In this document: positions 48,148 through 59,651 of the stretch, one piece after another | How positions within the stretch are numbered: position 1 is the first letter of the stretch | Layout of the letters: every line of letters begins with the position of its first letter | Assembly: GCF_027580225.2 (NCBI RefSeq) | Contig: NC_073358.2 | Location: 31,212,501-31,276,500 of the forward strand | Direction: 5' to 3' | From: Misgurnus anguillicaudatus | Lineage: Eukaryota; Chordata; Actinopteri; Cypriniformes; Cobitidae | DNA: 64,000 bases | Translations under genes and position numbers: made by a program | Notes under the pieces: model-generated | Database searches by the model: none | What the model was told of the DNA's origin: nothing | What the model saw: only the letters and a program-made list of their open reading frames with translations

Positions 48148-49436
48148 AAAGTTAAATTAATACACTTTTTTGAATTTTATATTTGTAATGTGTGGTAACC
48201 ATTTTATAAAAGCCAATAAGATTTTAATGGTTAGTACTGTATTATGAATAGGTCATGGGTGAAGGGCATTGTTAGGCATGACACAAAGCGCAGTGCTTGC
48301 AACCCTAGCCATGACTTATTTACGATACAGCTTTAGTCTCGAGTACCTTATTGCTTTTTTTAGAAAAAAAAAACACAATACAGCACAGCCTCTCATATGG
48401 TACCTTACTGCTTATATACTTCTTATTTTGCTATCGTACTCCCACAGTTTATATTGCTTTTCCTTTCTTAAACAACAATATCTACCTGCAAAGCTCCAAT
48501 AGAAATACATCACAGCAGTTTCAGACCAACAACAGTAGCTTTGGGATAGAAGTAGGCACAGAGCTGTTGTTACTGTGGGTACTTGAAAGGCCCCCCTCAC
48601 TTTATTCTGAAACTGCTGGGTTGTCCGAATCTCTTGTCAGATAACTTGTGGTCCGTCTTTGTGTTGTGACATTCTTAATGATATAGGAAGTCCCACTTCA
48701 TCATTGCAGGAAGTCCTTTCATGATTCTGAAGGGTGGTCATGAGTCCCCTTTGTGGCCACTGTGCACCCTCAATGCTCTTTTGCCACTCTTTTGCCCACG
48801 CTAATGCAGGATCCACAGCATAGTGCTACCGACAGGTTATGCAACATTATGTTACTAAGGGCTTAGGGTGGCATCTGGAACAGGGCTTATTGTGCATTGC
48901 TGTGAAGGCCGCCACTGAGTGTTGCTGTTGATTACTAATGAAATATGTTTGTGGTCCGGTTTGTTGTTATAAATGAGACATCATTTTCCTTTCATGTGGT
49001 GCATTTAAGATGCAGCTGAATGCTTCTCTTTTAATGTAGAGCTTAATTTCTCACTTCATCGTGAACTTTGCAATTGGTTCATTAGGTTACTGCATTATTT
49101 TTATTACTGGTGGTCAAACACATGTGGATTAATGTGTTTTTGTGTGTTTCTTTAAGTGGCGTCTGTGTCTCCCAGATAGTTCGAACATAAAGGAAGTGGC
49201 ACAAACCCACACTAGATGCTACTTCCTGTGTGAAACGCGCAGGAGGTTTGTGGATTGACCCATTGTCAGATAGGACCCTGTCACAAAACCACATACATTG
49301 TCATGCTCAGAAGATGAAAATATTTGTGTAAAAATGCATGAGTTTGTGTTCTTCATGCCTGAGAGAGAGACATTTGCTTTTGTCTTAATTAAATCAAAAG
49401 CTGTGTGGTTAGTCACTATAATAATGATGTTATGAT
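48148..49436. other. intronic sequence without recognised features
   Basis: No exon, RNA gene or element border was recognised. Open frames at 48269-48644 and 49082-49416 lack domains and splice support. Confidence 0.4.
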
Positions 49437-50065
49437 TAGGGCCGGGACTCGATTAAAAAAATTAATCGAATTAATTAGAGGCTTTGTAATTAATTAATCG
49501 AAATTAATCACATTTTAATCACATATAAATATTTGACCTGAGAACATTGAGAAGTTATTTTTTCACGTGGATTTTTAGTATACCATGAATAATGACTGAA
49601 TACATAAGCTTAAGCAACAAACTATTGTTTATTTTTGTTCAACCAAGTCGTTGTACTTGGAGTCGGGCTAATGTCCACGCTAGCTGCTATATGTTTTGCA
49701 TTGAGATGATACTTGAGGCTCGATGTGCTGCGGTGATATGTGAATTCCTTTTTGCATAGCTTACACACAAAAATGCTCTTATCGACGCTTCCATCCGTTC
49801 GTTTTTTATTTTAAAAAATTCCCATCCACGGGACCAACCAAAGCGATCTCATCAGCTTCTCCGTTCATGTTCACTGTGGTTTGTTGTTGTCTGAAGTCAT
49901 GAATGCTAGTTGGTGCTCTAGTATAATCGGTCAGCCGAAACTCATCCAATGAGAAATGTTCCGTGGTGCAAAAATAAGTGCGATTAAAATGCGTTAAAAA
50001 TGTTTAACGCGTTATTTTTTGTGTAATTAATTAATCTTAATTAACGCGTTAAAGTCCCGGCCCTA
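49437..50065. mobile_element. hAT element 'TAGGGCCGGGACT' with a BED-finger relic
   Basis: The ends TAGGGCCGGGACTCGATTA and the complement (AAAGTCCCGGCCCTA on the plus strand) enclose 629 bp. The duplicated target GTTATGAT lies at 49429-49436 and 50066-50073. Subterminal regions are rich in TTAATTAAT. The interior carries the relic described at 49622-49880. Confidence 0.9.
49622..49880 (-). pseudogene. BED-type zinc finger relic of a hAT transposase
   Basis: Minus-strand translation shows FVCKLCKKEFTYHRSTSSLK followed by YHLNAKH, a C-x2-C...H-x4-H BED finger. It continues ISPTPSTTTWLN and a stop at 49622. An upstream ATG (about 49870, MNGEADEIALVGPVDGNF) is separated from it by a frameshift and stop. 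No catalytic RNase-H-like domain follows. BED fingers bind DNA in many hAT transposases. Confidence 0.7.
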
Positions 50066-50154
50066 GTTATGATATGTATTTTGCTAGGAACTTCTTGTAT
50101 CGATAATGATTTTATGATTATTAATGTGATTGGAGGTGCATTGATCAACTAGCC

Positions 50155-50252
50155 AGCAGCCATATCACCCTGTAGCCCAAGACTGGTTGCCCTTTGAAGC
50201 TAAGTGGGTTTGAGCCTGTTCAGTACTTGGATGGGAGACTTCCTAGGACATG
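50155..50252 (+). repeat. 5S rRNA-derived sequence
   Basis: The motifs GAAGCTAAGTGGGTTTGAGC (A-box region), CTGTTCAGTACTTGGATGGG and AGACT correspond to the internal control region of 5S rRNA. The 5' half (GCCATATCACCCTGTAGCCC) is diverged. The terminal stem is not conserved, so this is a pseudogene or the head of a 5S-derived SINE rather than a working 5S gene. Confidence 0.7.
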
Positions 50253-50986
50253 GGGTGGGCATTCCTGGTCCTGGAGGGCCATTGTCCTGCAAAGTTTAGC
50301 TCCAACCCTAGGGCTGCACGATTTGGGTAATTTTTCCCATTGCGGTTATTGATGCTAATATTCCGATGTGCAATTGCGATTATACTAAATGGTATCATGA
50401 GTCAACTTGATGGGTTTTAAGGAAAATCCACACACAATTTAGCTAAAATGTGTATTTGTAAAACTAGAAATTTTTCGTATTGCCACGTGATGTAGCAACT
50501 GCTCAGTGTCAGTAATCCTAAATCCAAAATTCCGCCATACAACAGACATAGAGGTTTTTTTTAGTTACCAGATCACTGTCAACCTCCTCTGCATCCATCT
50601 TCGCTCTGGTATAAGTGATGACACACACCACACACGTGCATGCCACACGTGCACTGCCTTTTTTGTTCGTTTTTCTTTCTTTTTTTTAAACGGCAAGGAA
50701 AATCATCAAACTGTTATCAGAAAGTTTGAGTTAACAAGTCCACACATTTATTTATTTAAAATAAATGCAACATTTTGCTTTCATATAATCGCACAGGCTG
50801 ACTGCGCGATTGCGTTTGCGATGCGATTAATTGTGCAGCACTCACTATCCAACCCTAATAAAACACACCTAAAAATCCTAATTAAAGGCTTTAGTATGAT
50901 TTGGAAATGACATTTAGGTGTTTTTGATTAGGGTTGAAGCTAAACTTTGCAGGACAGTGGCCCTCCAGGACCCAGGGTTCCCCACT
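50251..50986. mobile_element. foldback repeat (CCTGGTCCTGGAGGGCC) interrupted by a hAT
   Basis: The left arm (TCCTGGTCCTGGAGGGCC, GTCCTGCAAAGTTTAGCT) and the inverted right arm (GGCCCTCCAGGACC, AGCTAAACTTTGCAGGAC) flank a short core. The hAT at 50309-50847 lies within the left arm. This repeat style is common in cyprinid genomes (from memory). Confidence 0.7.
50309..50847. mobile_element. non-autonomous hAT 'TAGGGCTGCACGAT'
   Basis: The left end TAGGGCTGCACGATTTGGG and the right end (ATTGTGCAGCACTCACTA) enclose 539 bp with the perfect octamer TCCAACCC on both sides (50301-50308, 50848-50855). Subterminal GCGATTnnG repeats are typical. The 134-residue plus frame inside has no domain. Confidence 0.85.
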
Positions 50987-51039
50987 ACTGATTTAGGGCT
51001 TCTGCACCAGCAGGGGGTGCTCACACCAGTATAGTGATG

Positions 51040-52840
51040 GGGACCATAGCTGTCAGCCCTCCCGTTTTTTCCGGGATTTCCCGTATTTTATCATGCTATC
51101 CTGCCATCATCCCGTTTAAATAATTTCTCATATTTCTCTCGTATTTTTAATATTTCTATAAAACATCCCACAGGCCGTATTTGAAGTTTCCCAAGGGAGG
51201 GTGGAGGAATGACCAGAGGATGATGAGCTGCGCGCAAAGCTACAACCACCGTGCGCACCTCCGCACACTCCATGCATACATGGTTACACAAAGTAACACA
51301 TTTGGATGTGCGCGCTTAATGCGTGTGTTGTGGTTTTTTATAACTCTGCGTGTTGGGAAACACTGCTGATTTACTTCTTAACTCATAAGGTGTTAAGAAA
51401 TGCAGCGTGTGCAACTAGGGCTGCAGCTATCGATTCTTTTTGTAATCGATTAATCTAGCACGTGGCTGTAAAATGACGTGGCTGTAAAATGTTCAAGCAT
51501 TTGGCTTTTATTTCTAAAAAAAAAACAGAGGTATTTGGCTCCAAAAAATAAGCCTATTTATTTCAATTTTTACCCATTTAGTGTTTATAAGTGCCAGTAC
51601 CAACAATTAAGCACTTTAATTTATTAATATGCACAACAGGTTTCATGCTGTAATCTAGCCCTGACATCAAAGTAAATATCTGGTTTATGTACATTTCTAC
51701 ACCTGCAGCATTTACCATTAACGTTAGGCTACTAACATATAATATAGCATTTCTGGGGTGAGCCTATTTGCTATGGTAACAACCTGTGTGTGTGCGCGCA
51801 TGTGCACCTGTGTTTGTATGTGTGTGCACGCGTTCTGTGCGTGAGGAAGAGTGACACCCCAGTCAGACGTTCAGTTGCTTCATTGCATTTTGGTATGGCA
51901 GAAATACATACATTACTTTTCAATAGAACGCTGCATTTGGTTTGCATCACTTGCATTGCGGTGCATTTTAGGTTAAGAATCCGTTCGAAAAATCACAACA
52001 TCACGTCCCGCTGTGTACAGGGAATGCATGCAGCTGAAATTATTGTTGCGTGGCTACATAAACGTTTAAGCATATGTGATGCATTGCGCAATCGGTCTGA
52101 CTCGCGTGAGAGAGAATAACTTCCTTATGCTAAACTCCAATAAGACAGAGATTATTATTATTGAACAAAATATGTCAGATTACAAGTTGCCCATATATAA
52201 TTGCACTGTGGTGCCGTTTTTTGGTACACATACCTGTAAAGTGCATGCGTGTGTGTGAAGGGGTTCTTTTTTAAGCTATACTCTACTGCAATTGAACGTG
52301 AATACGAAAACATCAAAGCTAAACATCATATCTAGTCAAACCGCATAACGACATCGCTACAAATTCAGAATGGGATTAAAATCAGCGGACCTTGTTTCAT
52401 CGACGCTTGGTGAAACAGCAGTGGATGTTTTCGGTTCAGATGCTGAATGTAATGATCCCAAACTTTAGACGTTCTCTCTCTGGCGTTTATGGACATATTC
52501 GCTCTCCGCCATCGCGCCAACTAAATTCAAAATGTACCACGCGCTATGATGTGCTTCCTGAACATTGAACGACGGTCCGTGTGAATCAGTTCTCGGGGCG
52601 TGTAGTGCACGTCATAGGAATTTAACGAGGCTTCGAGGCAGAATTTTTGCCTCAAGGAATTTTTTAATCGAGTTAATCGAGTAACTCAATGAATCGTTTC
52701 AGCCCTATGTGCAACCTAACAAGTCTCTTGCAAATGCGAAAGCCATCAAAAATGGTACGGGGGTGGGGGTGTAGGTTAGAGTTCGGGATATGTCCCTTAT
52801 TTTCAATTGCAACCAATTTCAATTTCGAAAAGCAAAGAGA
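51040..52840. repeat. older repeat (CCCGTTTTTTCCGGGA) interrupted by a hAT
   Basis: The left part (CAGCCCTCCCGTTTTTTCCG, GGATTTCCCGTATTTT) and right part (GGGATATGTCCCTTATTTTC) look like one repeat split by the element at 51416-52707. The boundaries are approximate. Confidence 0.45.
51416..52707. mobile_element. non-autonomous hAT 'TAGGGCTGCAGCTATCGATT'
   Basis: The ends TAGGGCTGCAGCTATCGATT and the complement (GAATCGTTTCAGCCCTA on the plus strand) enclose 1,292 bp with the octamer TGTGCAAC on both sides (51408-51415, 52708-52715). Subterminal AATCGATTAATC motifs recur at both ends. No transposase frame is visible. Confidence 0.88.
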
Positions 52841-53114
52841 AGCTACGGTAGCTGCCACAGGACAAATGTGTCACCATCTTAGACAATGTAGGGACAAAAC
52901 TTATTCTCTAGAACAGTTTGTCCATTTAGGGCTACTGTAGAAACGTGGCGGCCACTTCCATGTAAGGAGACCTGCAAGGTTTATAGAAAAAACGATAAAA
53001 CAGTACAATTCGTTTTGTAAGGTTTTTATACAGTGCTGATTATATAGTTATGTTTATTATATTTCTGTCAAGACATCCTTCTAAAAGTCCCACATTGCAC
53101 CTTTAAATCATGGT

Positions 53115-53480
53115 GATAAACAGTGCACTCAGAACGTATTCAGAACCCCTTCACTTTTTTCAATTTTGTTATGTTGCCGCCTGATACAACAATCATTTAA
53201 ATATTTTTTCTCATTAATTTGCACTTACAGTAGTTCTCCATAACGACAAAATAAAAACAGAATTTTAGAAATTTGTAAATTTCCTAAAAAAGAAGAAAAT
53301 GAAATATCACATTTACATAAGTATTGTAGTACTGAGCTTTAACTGTAGTTGAAGCACTTTACCAGCAATTACAGCCTTTTTGGGAATGCCACTTCTGGAA
53401 CCTTGGAAGGCAGTTCCTTTGACCTCATGGCTTGGTTTTTGCTCTGATATGCTTTGAATACTTTCTGAAGGCACTACATG
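53115..53480. mobile_element. degenerate, internally deleted Tc1/mariner-like element
   Basis: The text CGTATTCAGAACCCCTTCAC, TTTTGTTATGTTGCCGCCTG, GTTGAAGCACTTTACCAGCA and CTCATGGCTTGGTTTTTGCT follows the known order of a fish Tc1-like element, jumping from near one end to near the other. Coding sequence is lost. Confidence 0.6.
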
Positions 53481-53564
53481 CCACACAAATTTTGTATTTT
53501 AAAAATGTAAACATTTATTGCCATAATAGTATTAATACTGTTAGCCATTTTGCATAAGAGTGCT

Positions 53565-54345
53565 TATGACTGTAACGATGCGTGTTGGGAAGGACAACGG
53601 AGATGAGGGAATTTCAATAAACACTAACTTTAATGAACAAGGAACTAAATAAACATCAAACACTAAACATCAAAACAATAATGTAGACCGGACAAAGGAC
53701 TGGGAAAAACAGGGAACTTAAATAGTGGAGCTGAAGAGGACAATCAGGGTGGACTTCAGGGTAGAGTGGGGGATCTGGGCTGAGTGCAGGAGTTACACAA
53801 TCTTGCCAATAAAGTCAATTAAATTGAATTGAAATTTGACAGGGGGTGCTGGGCTAAGTTTAGGAGAGCCAGCGGGTGCTAAGCAGCGATCAGGACAGCA
53901 AGCGGGCGCTGTGCTGAGTTCAGGAGAGACAAAGGGCGCTTTGCATCTCACAGAGACTTGGAGTGTGAGCATGCATCTAATTGGGAAAGCTAAGGTGGTC
54001 CAGAAGCACCCTAAGGCCAGTGCCATCACTGCCGACACAACTATCTCTACAGTAGCTCTGGCTAGAGTTAAGGGTAGAGTAGGAGCTCTTGGAACTAAAT
54101 AAACATACAGACGAGGAACATCAAACACAAAACATCATAACAATAATGTAAACTAGACAAAGGATTGGGCAAAACAGGGGAACTTAAATAGTGGAGCTGA
54201 CAAGGGAAATGGCTGCCAGGTAAGGATAATTAAAGACTAGGAGCAGGTGCAGGAGAGTGAGGGATCCTGGGAGTCAGAGTTCATAGGGCGATGATGGGGA
54301 AACCGTAAGGGAAAACACTGCAGGCAGGCAGACAGACTGGGATTC
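53565..54345. mobile_element. degenerate LTR-type element
   Basis: Two direct repeats (about 53640-53745 and 54091-54215) share GGAACTAAATAAACAT, AACAATAATGTA, ACAAAGGA and GGAACTTAAATAGTGGAGCT. Between them a unit of about 35 bp (GAGTTCAGGAGAGnCA...GCGGG) repeats imperfectly. No gag or pol domain is readable; frames at 53793-54128 come from these repeats. Confidence 0.5.
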
Positions 54346-54610
54346 GGACAATGTCTACTTTAATTTTAAAATAAGACATTTTCAGTTTGTAGCACACAAG
54401 CCACATAACATACAGTACTATTTAATAGTGCCTGCCTATGTTTGTCCCTAATTTGCTTTTATTTTTTTTATCTTTCTTAGTGTTTGTTTCCTTTCTTACT
54501 TTATACCAAATTGACTGTTCATTTTTACAGTGTGTAAAAATGTGCATTCTGTACAAGGCTTTCCGCTTTTATCATATTACTGCTATGCTTAATTATGTTC
54601 ATTATTTCAA

Positions 54611-54645
54611 TGTGTGTGTGTGTGCGTGCGTGTGTGTGTGTTTGT
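54611..54645. repeat. short (GT)n microsatellite
   Basis: About 30 bp of GT with GTGCGTGCGT interruptions. From 54646 to 56400 no further feature was recognised. Confidence 0.85.
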
Positions 54646-56666
54646 CTAAAGTTGTTATTTTGTTATATTCATTTTTAAATTATACGGCTAATTGATTCAA
54701 ATACAGTTTTCATGTCAGTGGTTGCATAATTTTACATTTACACCTACATGTGTGCGCTTTGCATAACAGTGTAATAGACATCAGGGGAAAATATCAGAAT
54801 TGACCGCCTTCATCAAACTAATTATACTGTGCAAGCACACACAAGGTTGACCGCCATGCATACAAATTACTAACACAGACAGGCAGTGAATTAATGTATG
54901 TCATTAAAGAATGAGTTCTGTGACTATAAGCTGCAATCTGAGAACAAAATGCCCTAAAAATGTGTGGCCATGTTTTGCAGATGTAACTGCTATAGCACAT
55001 TATATGCTTGGCTGGCTATCCATAAGTTTCAGCCTGCTACTGTAAATGCATTAGCTCTTGAAATCCTCTTATACTGTAGGTGCATTTATGACCTCTAAGT
55101 GCAAAGTGTGTATATGCCTGTACGGTAGTCCACAAGAATGTAATGTGTGTTTATGTGTGGTGTTTGCGTTTAAAGCTTCCCTTATGCTCCCCCCTTACTG
55201 CATGATGGCCTAATGTAAACGTAACTGTTGTTCAGATGCAATCTACGCTGATCAACATAGATCTGATACATTGTGCCATATGTTAATTTTTAGATTTCAC
55301 AGATGTGTACATACCAAAGTTCTATTTGAGCAAAATATGAAATGTATATGTAACGAATATAGAGTTTGACACACACATTCTTTCTTGTGGAAATGTATGT
55401 AGTTTTATTCAAATGTCTTGCTTATCAGTTGAACCAGAGGCCACAGAATGTTACGGCAGATATGGATGCAGATATCATGACAGATAAAGCTGAGAGGAGA
55501 ATTAAACACAGCGTGTTGTTGTGAGGGCATCCCTCTGGCTGTTCTCAGATTCCAAGTAATGCTGTGCGATGACACATACTGTACGCATAAAACACAGCAT
55601 GTGTCTACCATCTCTGAATTATTGCTCTTATTATAAACATTTCATTCTGACCAAACCCCAATGCCTTCATGTTGTAATAAGCCACCCCACACGCATATGC
55701 TGAGCAGAGGAAGGGTTGGCTGCAGAGAGACTGCGGTGTGTAAAATTAGCATGTTGGACTCATTGAAACTTGCTGCCTGCCGCTCTATCATATCAAGCAT
55801 TGTGTGTGACTCACTCACACCGTATCCAATGTCGTGGTTGAGTCAGTTTCATAAGACCTTTTAAAGATACAGGACCTTATGTCATATTGAACTAAATAGC
55901 TTACTCTATTAATGTTTCAATTGTTAAAGACTCAAATGTTTGTATGTGATTCTGTGTTTGGATTTGGTGAGAAGGCTTATTAATAAGATGGGGCACAACT
56001 CAACGCTTTTTGGTTTTGGTTCAATCATTCAAAAAACCTAGCATTAGATTATTTGTATTTTACAAAGCAGCACATTTATCTTTGCTGTAAATCATCAAAG
56101 TTTGTTTCTAAAAACTGCCGTTCTCATAAAATTATACTGAAAGTGCAAACTTTGCATTAGTGGGGTTAATTGTAACAGACAGAGGGTTTGTTGTAACAAT
56201 CGTTAGAAAATTTCTTTTGAACCCCAAAAATTCAATACTATTTATACATATGGATATTTTTGAAAGGACTGCACAATTATGACAAAAAAAACTGAGAAAA
56301 AGACAGAAAGTACAAACCGCTCAACGCTGTGTAATTATGCTTAGTTAAAGGTGCCAGAGAATGCATTGATACAATATGTTAAATTGTTCTCTGATATCCA
56401 CATAGAAGGTATGTGACTTTATTAAAGCTGCGGTCGGCAAGATATTTTGATCATGTTCACTGAATCCGACACTATGTCCGACAGAACAACATAAATTAGA
56501 TTGTTTAAGAAAAAAATCAGCGCTTCTAGCTCCATCTAGAGGCTGTTATTTGTTTTGCAAAAATCCACCGCTCCCAGTTCATTTGGTCCAATCATCGCAG
56601 GGCTGGGTAAAATCTGCATGTCAATCACAGTTCCTGCACGTGCCAAAGATCCTCCCTCCCCCTCGC

Positions 56667-58311
56667 TAGGGATGCACCGATTCGATATTCTGGATCGGGA
56701 TCGAGGCCGATCCAGCATTTTTTGCTGGATCGGATATCGGACTAACAGGACCGATCCAATTCCGATACTGCGCGTTACCCATGGTTGTCACTGACAAGCA
56801 TTAAAAAAACGACAAAGTATTATAAAAGCACCATAAACGTTTTTATGCACTATAATCAAAGTAATCTTACACTCAATAGCTTCATGTGAAGGAACAAACG
56901 CACATTTAAAGATATTAGGGATGCACCGAATCCAGATTTTTTAGGTTCGGCCGAATCCCAAATCCACCGAAACCGAATACCGAATCCTACTCGCATCCTT
57001 ATTCCATTAACACAGTAAAGCACATTAATGAAGTAAACAACGTCCACAGCAGTGTATTTTTCATTTTATTTAATTTTAACTGTACATTATGCCAGGGTGA
57101 CAAGTTGGAAAACTATTTTGACAATTACCATAAGCCTATGCATAAGAAAAGCGATGCGTTGCGACACGCTCGTTTTTCCAATAAGCAAGCAGCTCCGCGC
57201 TGAAAACTATATACTTTGAGTTAGAAGTTCCGCTCGTCAATGTCACAGTCTTCACACGGCCGTCCAATTATAGTGGAGGAGGGGCGGGACATTACCACAG
57301 CAACCAACCGGCTCACAGCTGAAGCATCACTGCGACCAAGCGCTCGGCTGAAAAACAGCTGGCATTTGGCGTCCTCAAGGCGTTTTCAGCCGTGTTTAAA
57401 AGTTTTGGTGTGTCCAGCCTCTAAGGCTCACCGAAAGAAAAAGCTCATCTCCACGTCAGCACCCGATGTGTGTAATCAACGGCCGCGTGGCGTCGACCAG
57501 CGTAGCGCAAGCCTAGGGTTCGGTTCGGTGGAAAAAAAATCTAGGATTCGGCCGAACCCCGTCAAAAAGCCCAGTATTCCGCCGAATCCGAATCCTGGAT
57601 TCGGTGCATCCCTAAAAGATATTAATGTTCACAGAAACACTGTAACTTACTTGCAAACTGAGTTAATCCACTGGTGAAGCGGACTGAAGAAACGCGTCAT
57701 TTAACACACGCACACACACACACTGCATATAACTGTAGGCTTTATTAAAGATCTGATTTTATAAAGTCTCCGTATGCTGTTGGATGGATGCAATTCAGTA
57801 TGTGCTGAGCACACAATGCATCTAAACTCTTTGTGTTTTAATAGTTATAAAGTTAACTTTCCATTGCGGAGCGAGGATTCCCATGTAAGGATGTTCTAGT
57901 GCATTAATGCTGCGCCCAGGAAGCACAGTATGATTCAGACGCACTCACTATGATTTAGGCGCATCAATTCTCCACCCGGAATGTGCATAAAAGGTCCGGT
58001 TAAGTGCATAATTCCCAAAATAACCATCTGGATACTAAAGCTTTTTTACTGTGACTTTTTGCGCAATTAAGGAAAATATATTTAGCATACTTATTTGATT
58101 AAACATGCTTATTTTATTTTCTCCTAAATACTAGATTTAGCAGAAAGCACTATACACATTTAACATTTTGTGTGCGTGTGTGTGTGTAATTTAAATTGTT
58201 TAAGAAAAATACAGAAGTATCGGATCGGCAGGTATCGGTATCAGCCGATACTCAGAATTTGAGTATCGGAATCGGATCGGAGATGGAAAAAGTGGTATCG
58301 GTGCATCCCTA
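56667..58311. mobile_element. hAT element 'TAGGGATGCACCGATTCGAT', outer element of a nest
   Basis: The ends TAGGGATGCACCGATTCGAT and the complement (ATCGGTGCATCCCTA on the plus strand) enclose 1,645 bp with the octamer CCCCTCGC on both sides (56659-56666, 58312-58319). GATCGG/CCGATC motifs crowd both subterminal regions. It contains a second hAT at 56916-57614. No transposase is visible. Confidence 0.9.
56916..57614. mobile_element. hAT element 'TAGGGATGCACCGAATCC', nested inside a related hAT
   Basis: The ends TAGGGATGCACCGAATCC and the complement (GGATTCGGTGCATCCCTA) enclose 699 bp with the octamer AAAGATAT on both sides (56908-56915, 57615-57622). Subterminal motifs are TTCGGCCGAA instead of GATCGG. 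The first 14 bases of the ends are identical to those of its host element. Confidence 0.9.
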
Positions 58312-58377
58312 CCCCTCGCGCGCATTACAATATTACATGCATCCACCTGAAGTTCATACCGGTGTGTTGGATTGAAC

Positions 58378-58601
58378 GCAGCGTGATGGCGGAGAGAACA
58401 TTCACTAACAAACTTCCGATTCCTTGGTTAACAACCAGAGCTAGGAAAACAACCAATAAAAAGAAGGAAACAAAGATAGAAAGAGAATGTGTAATAAAAC
58501 TAGGATTAATATCAGACCGGCATTTGAAATGTGGAGGAATCTAAGAGATTTTAAAAGGTTCAAGCTGGATGCAGAGTTTGCCACATTTCTTCTTGACAGG
58601 T
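58378..58601 (+). pseudogene. frameshifted N-terminal exon of a multicopy fish gene or transposon
   Basis: The ATG at 58387 begins MAERTFTNKLPIPWLTTRAR followed by a Lys-rich stretch. Near 58480 the frame shifts. The second frame reads NKTRINIRPAFEMWRNLRDF then KRFKLDAEFATFLLDR and meets donor AG|GTAATT at about 58601. The RINIxPAFxxWRxLRDxKxFKxDAExAxFLLDR pattern is one I recall from numerous uncharacterised fish proteins. Here the frameshift makes it non-functional. Function unknown. Confidence 0.5.
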
Positions 58602-58909
58602 AATTGTGCTTTATCAACCATTAATTGTATTTCTGAGTGTTTTGTAAGTAATCTAAGTGTTCTTGCTAAGTATGTTTTTACAATAATACTGGTGCACACG
58701 CACTGACAAGGACGAGCTCGAAAGGAGGTTCCTCGGTGGTAGTGGGGAGGGGCATGAAAATGGTAAACACATTTAAAATCAGCTCAAACCTCCAGACTTG
58801 CCAATGGCAGCTTCAAGTGCAAAAATGACCCAGAGACAGTTTTACTAGTCCATTTACAACCCTGGGATTTTTCTTTAGAATAAAATGGTCTATTATTGCC
58901 GATTAGCTC

Positions 58910-59651
58910 TAGTCTGGCTAACACCAGATCAGTCTCATATAGAATGAGACGTGGTCTGGGAACCATATGCTCATTTTCTCGTATTTGAGGCGTGGTTTAC
59001 GAATGCCCAGAGCCGTTTATTGGGCGCTACGAATGTCTATCAAATGCGTCTGTACGTAGCTCATATCCAATCGTTTCGATTATACCAGATGACGTATGTA
59101 GAGCGACATCAATTCAAAAGTAAATGACTTTTATCGGATACGAGTGCACACAGCTGAAAGCTATGCAACTAAACCGGTAGCTGTATATTGTATTGAAAAG
59201 CAACACATTTTACAACCACAGTACAGGCATAATGACAATATGATATTAATAAATACCACTTACCATTTATAAGTTAATTGTACTTCGTGGACGACGATGC
59301 CTAGCAGGTTGGTCCTATAAAACTCTGTGGTTATCATGTCTTGCCATATCCAAACATCCTTCTTGGATATGAAGTTGTTTAAAGCCAAAAGTTGCTCTTT
59401 TTTAAATAAACTTGCATTCAAAGCTACTTAGAAACTACTTAGAAGGCTGCATTGAAAAGTAACTTTGCGTCTTATGTGTTATAACAAATAACAAACTGCT
59501 TTGGTGTGTTGCATAGACGTCGTCATCGTCTTGCTGCCCCCTCCCCATTCTGTGATTGGTTCCCTATTTTTTAGGGGCAAAAAAGGTCCATAGTTTCCAT
59601 GCTAGACTTGCAGCGTGAATAAATTTGGCAGCATGGGAAAACCCAGACTAT
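58910..59651. mobile_element. hAT-like element 'TAGTCTGG'
   Basis: The ends TAGTCTGGCTAACACC and CCCAGACTA lie beside the repeated octamer ATTAGCTC (58902-58909, 59652-59659), with one additional T at the right junction. The 742-bp interior has no recognised frame. Confidence 0.7.

Noticed and set aside
50155..50252. functional 5S rRNA gene
   Set aside because: The 5' half and terminal stem are diverged and no terminator T-run follows directly.
50506..50910. 134-residue plus frame
   Set aside because: Lies across a hAT element and its flank, crossing the right terminus at 50847; no domain.
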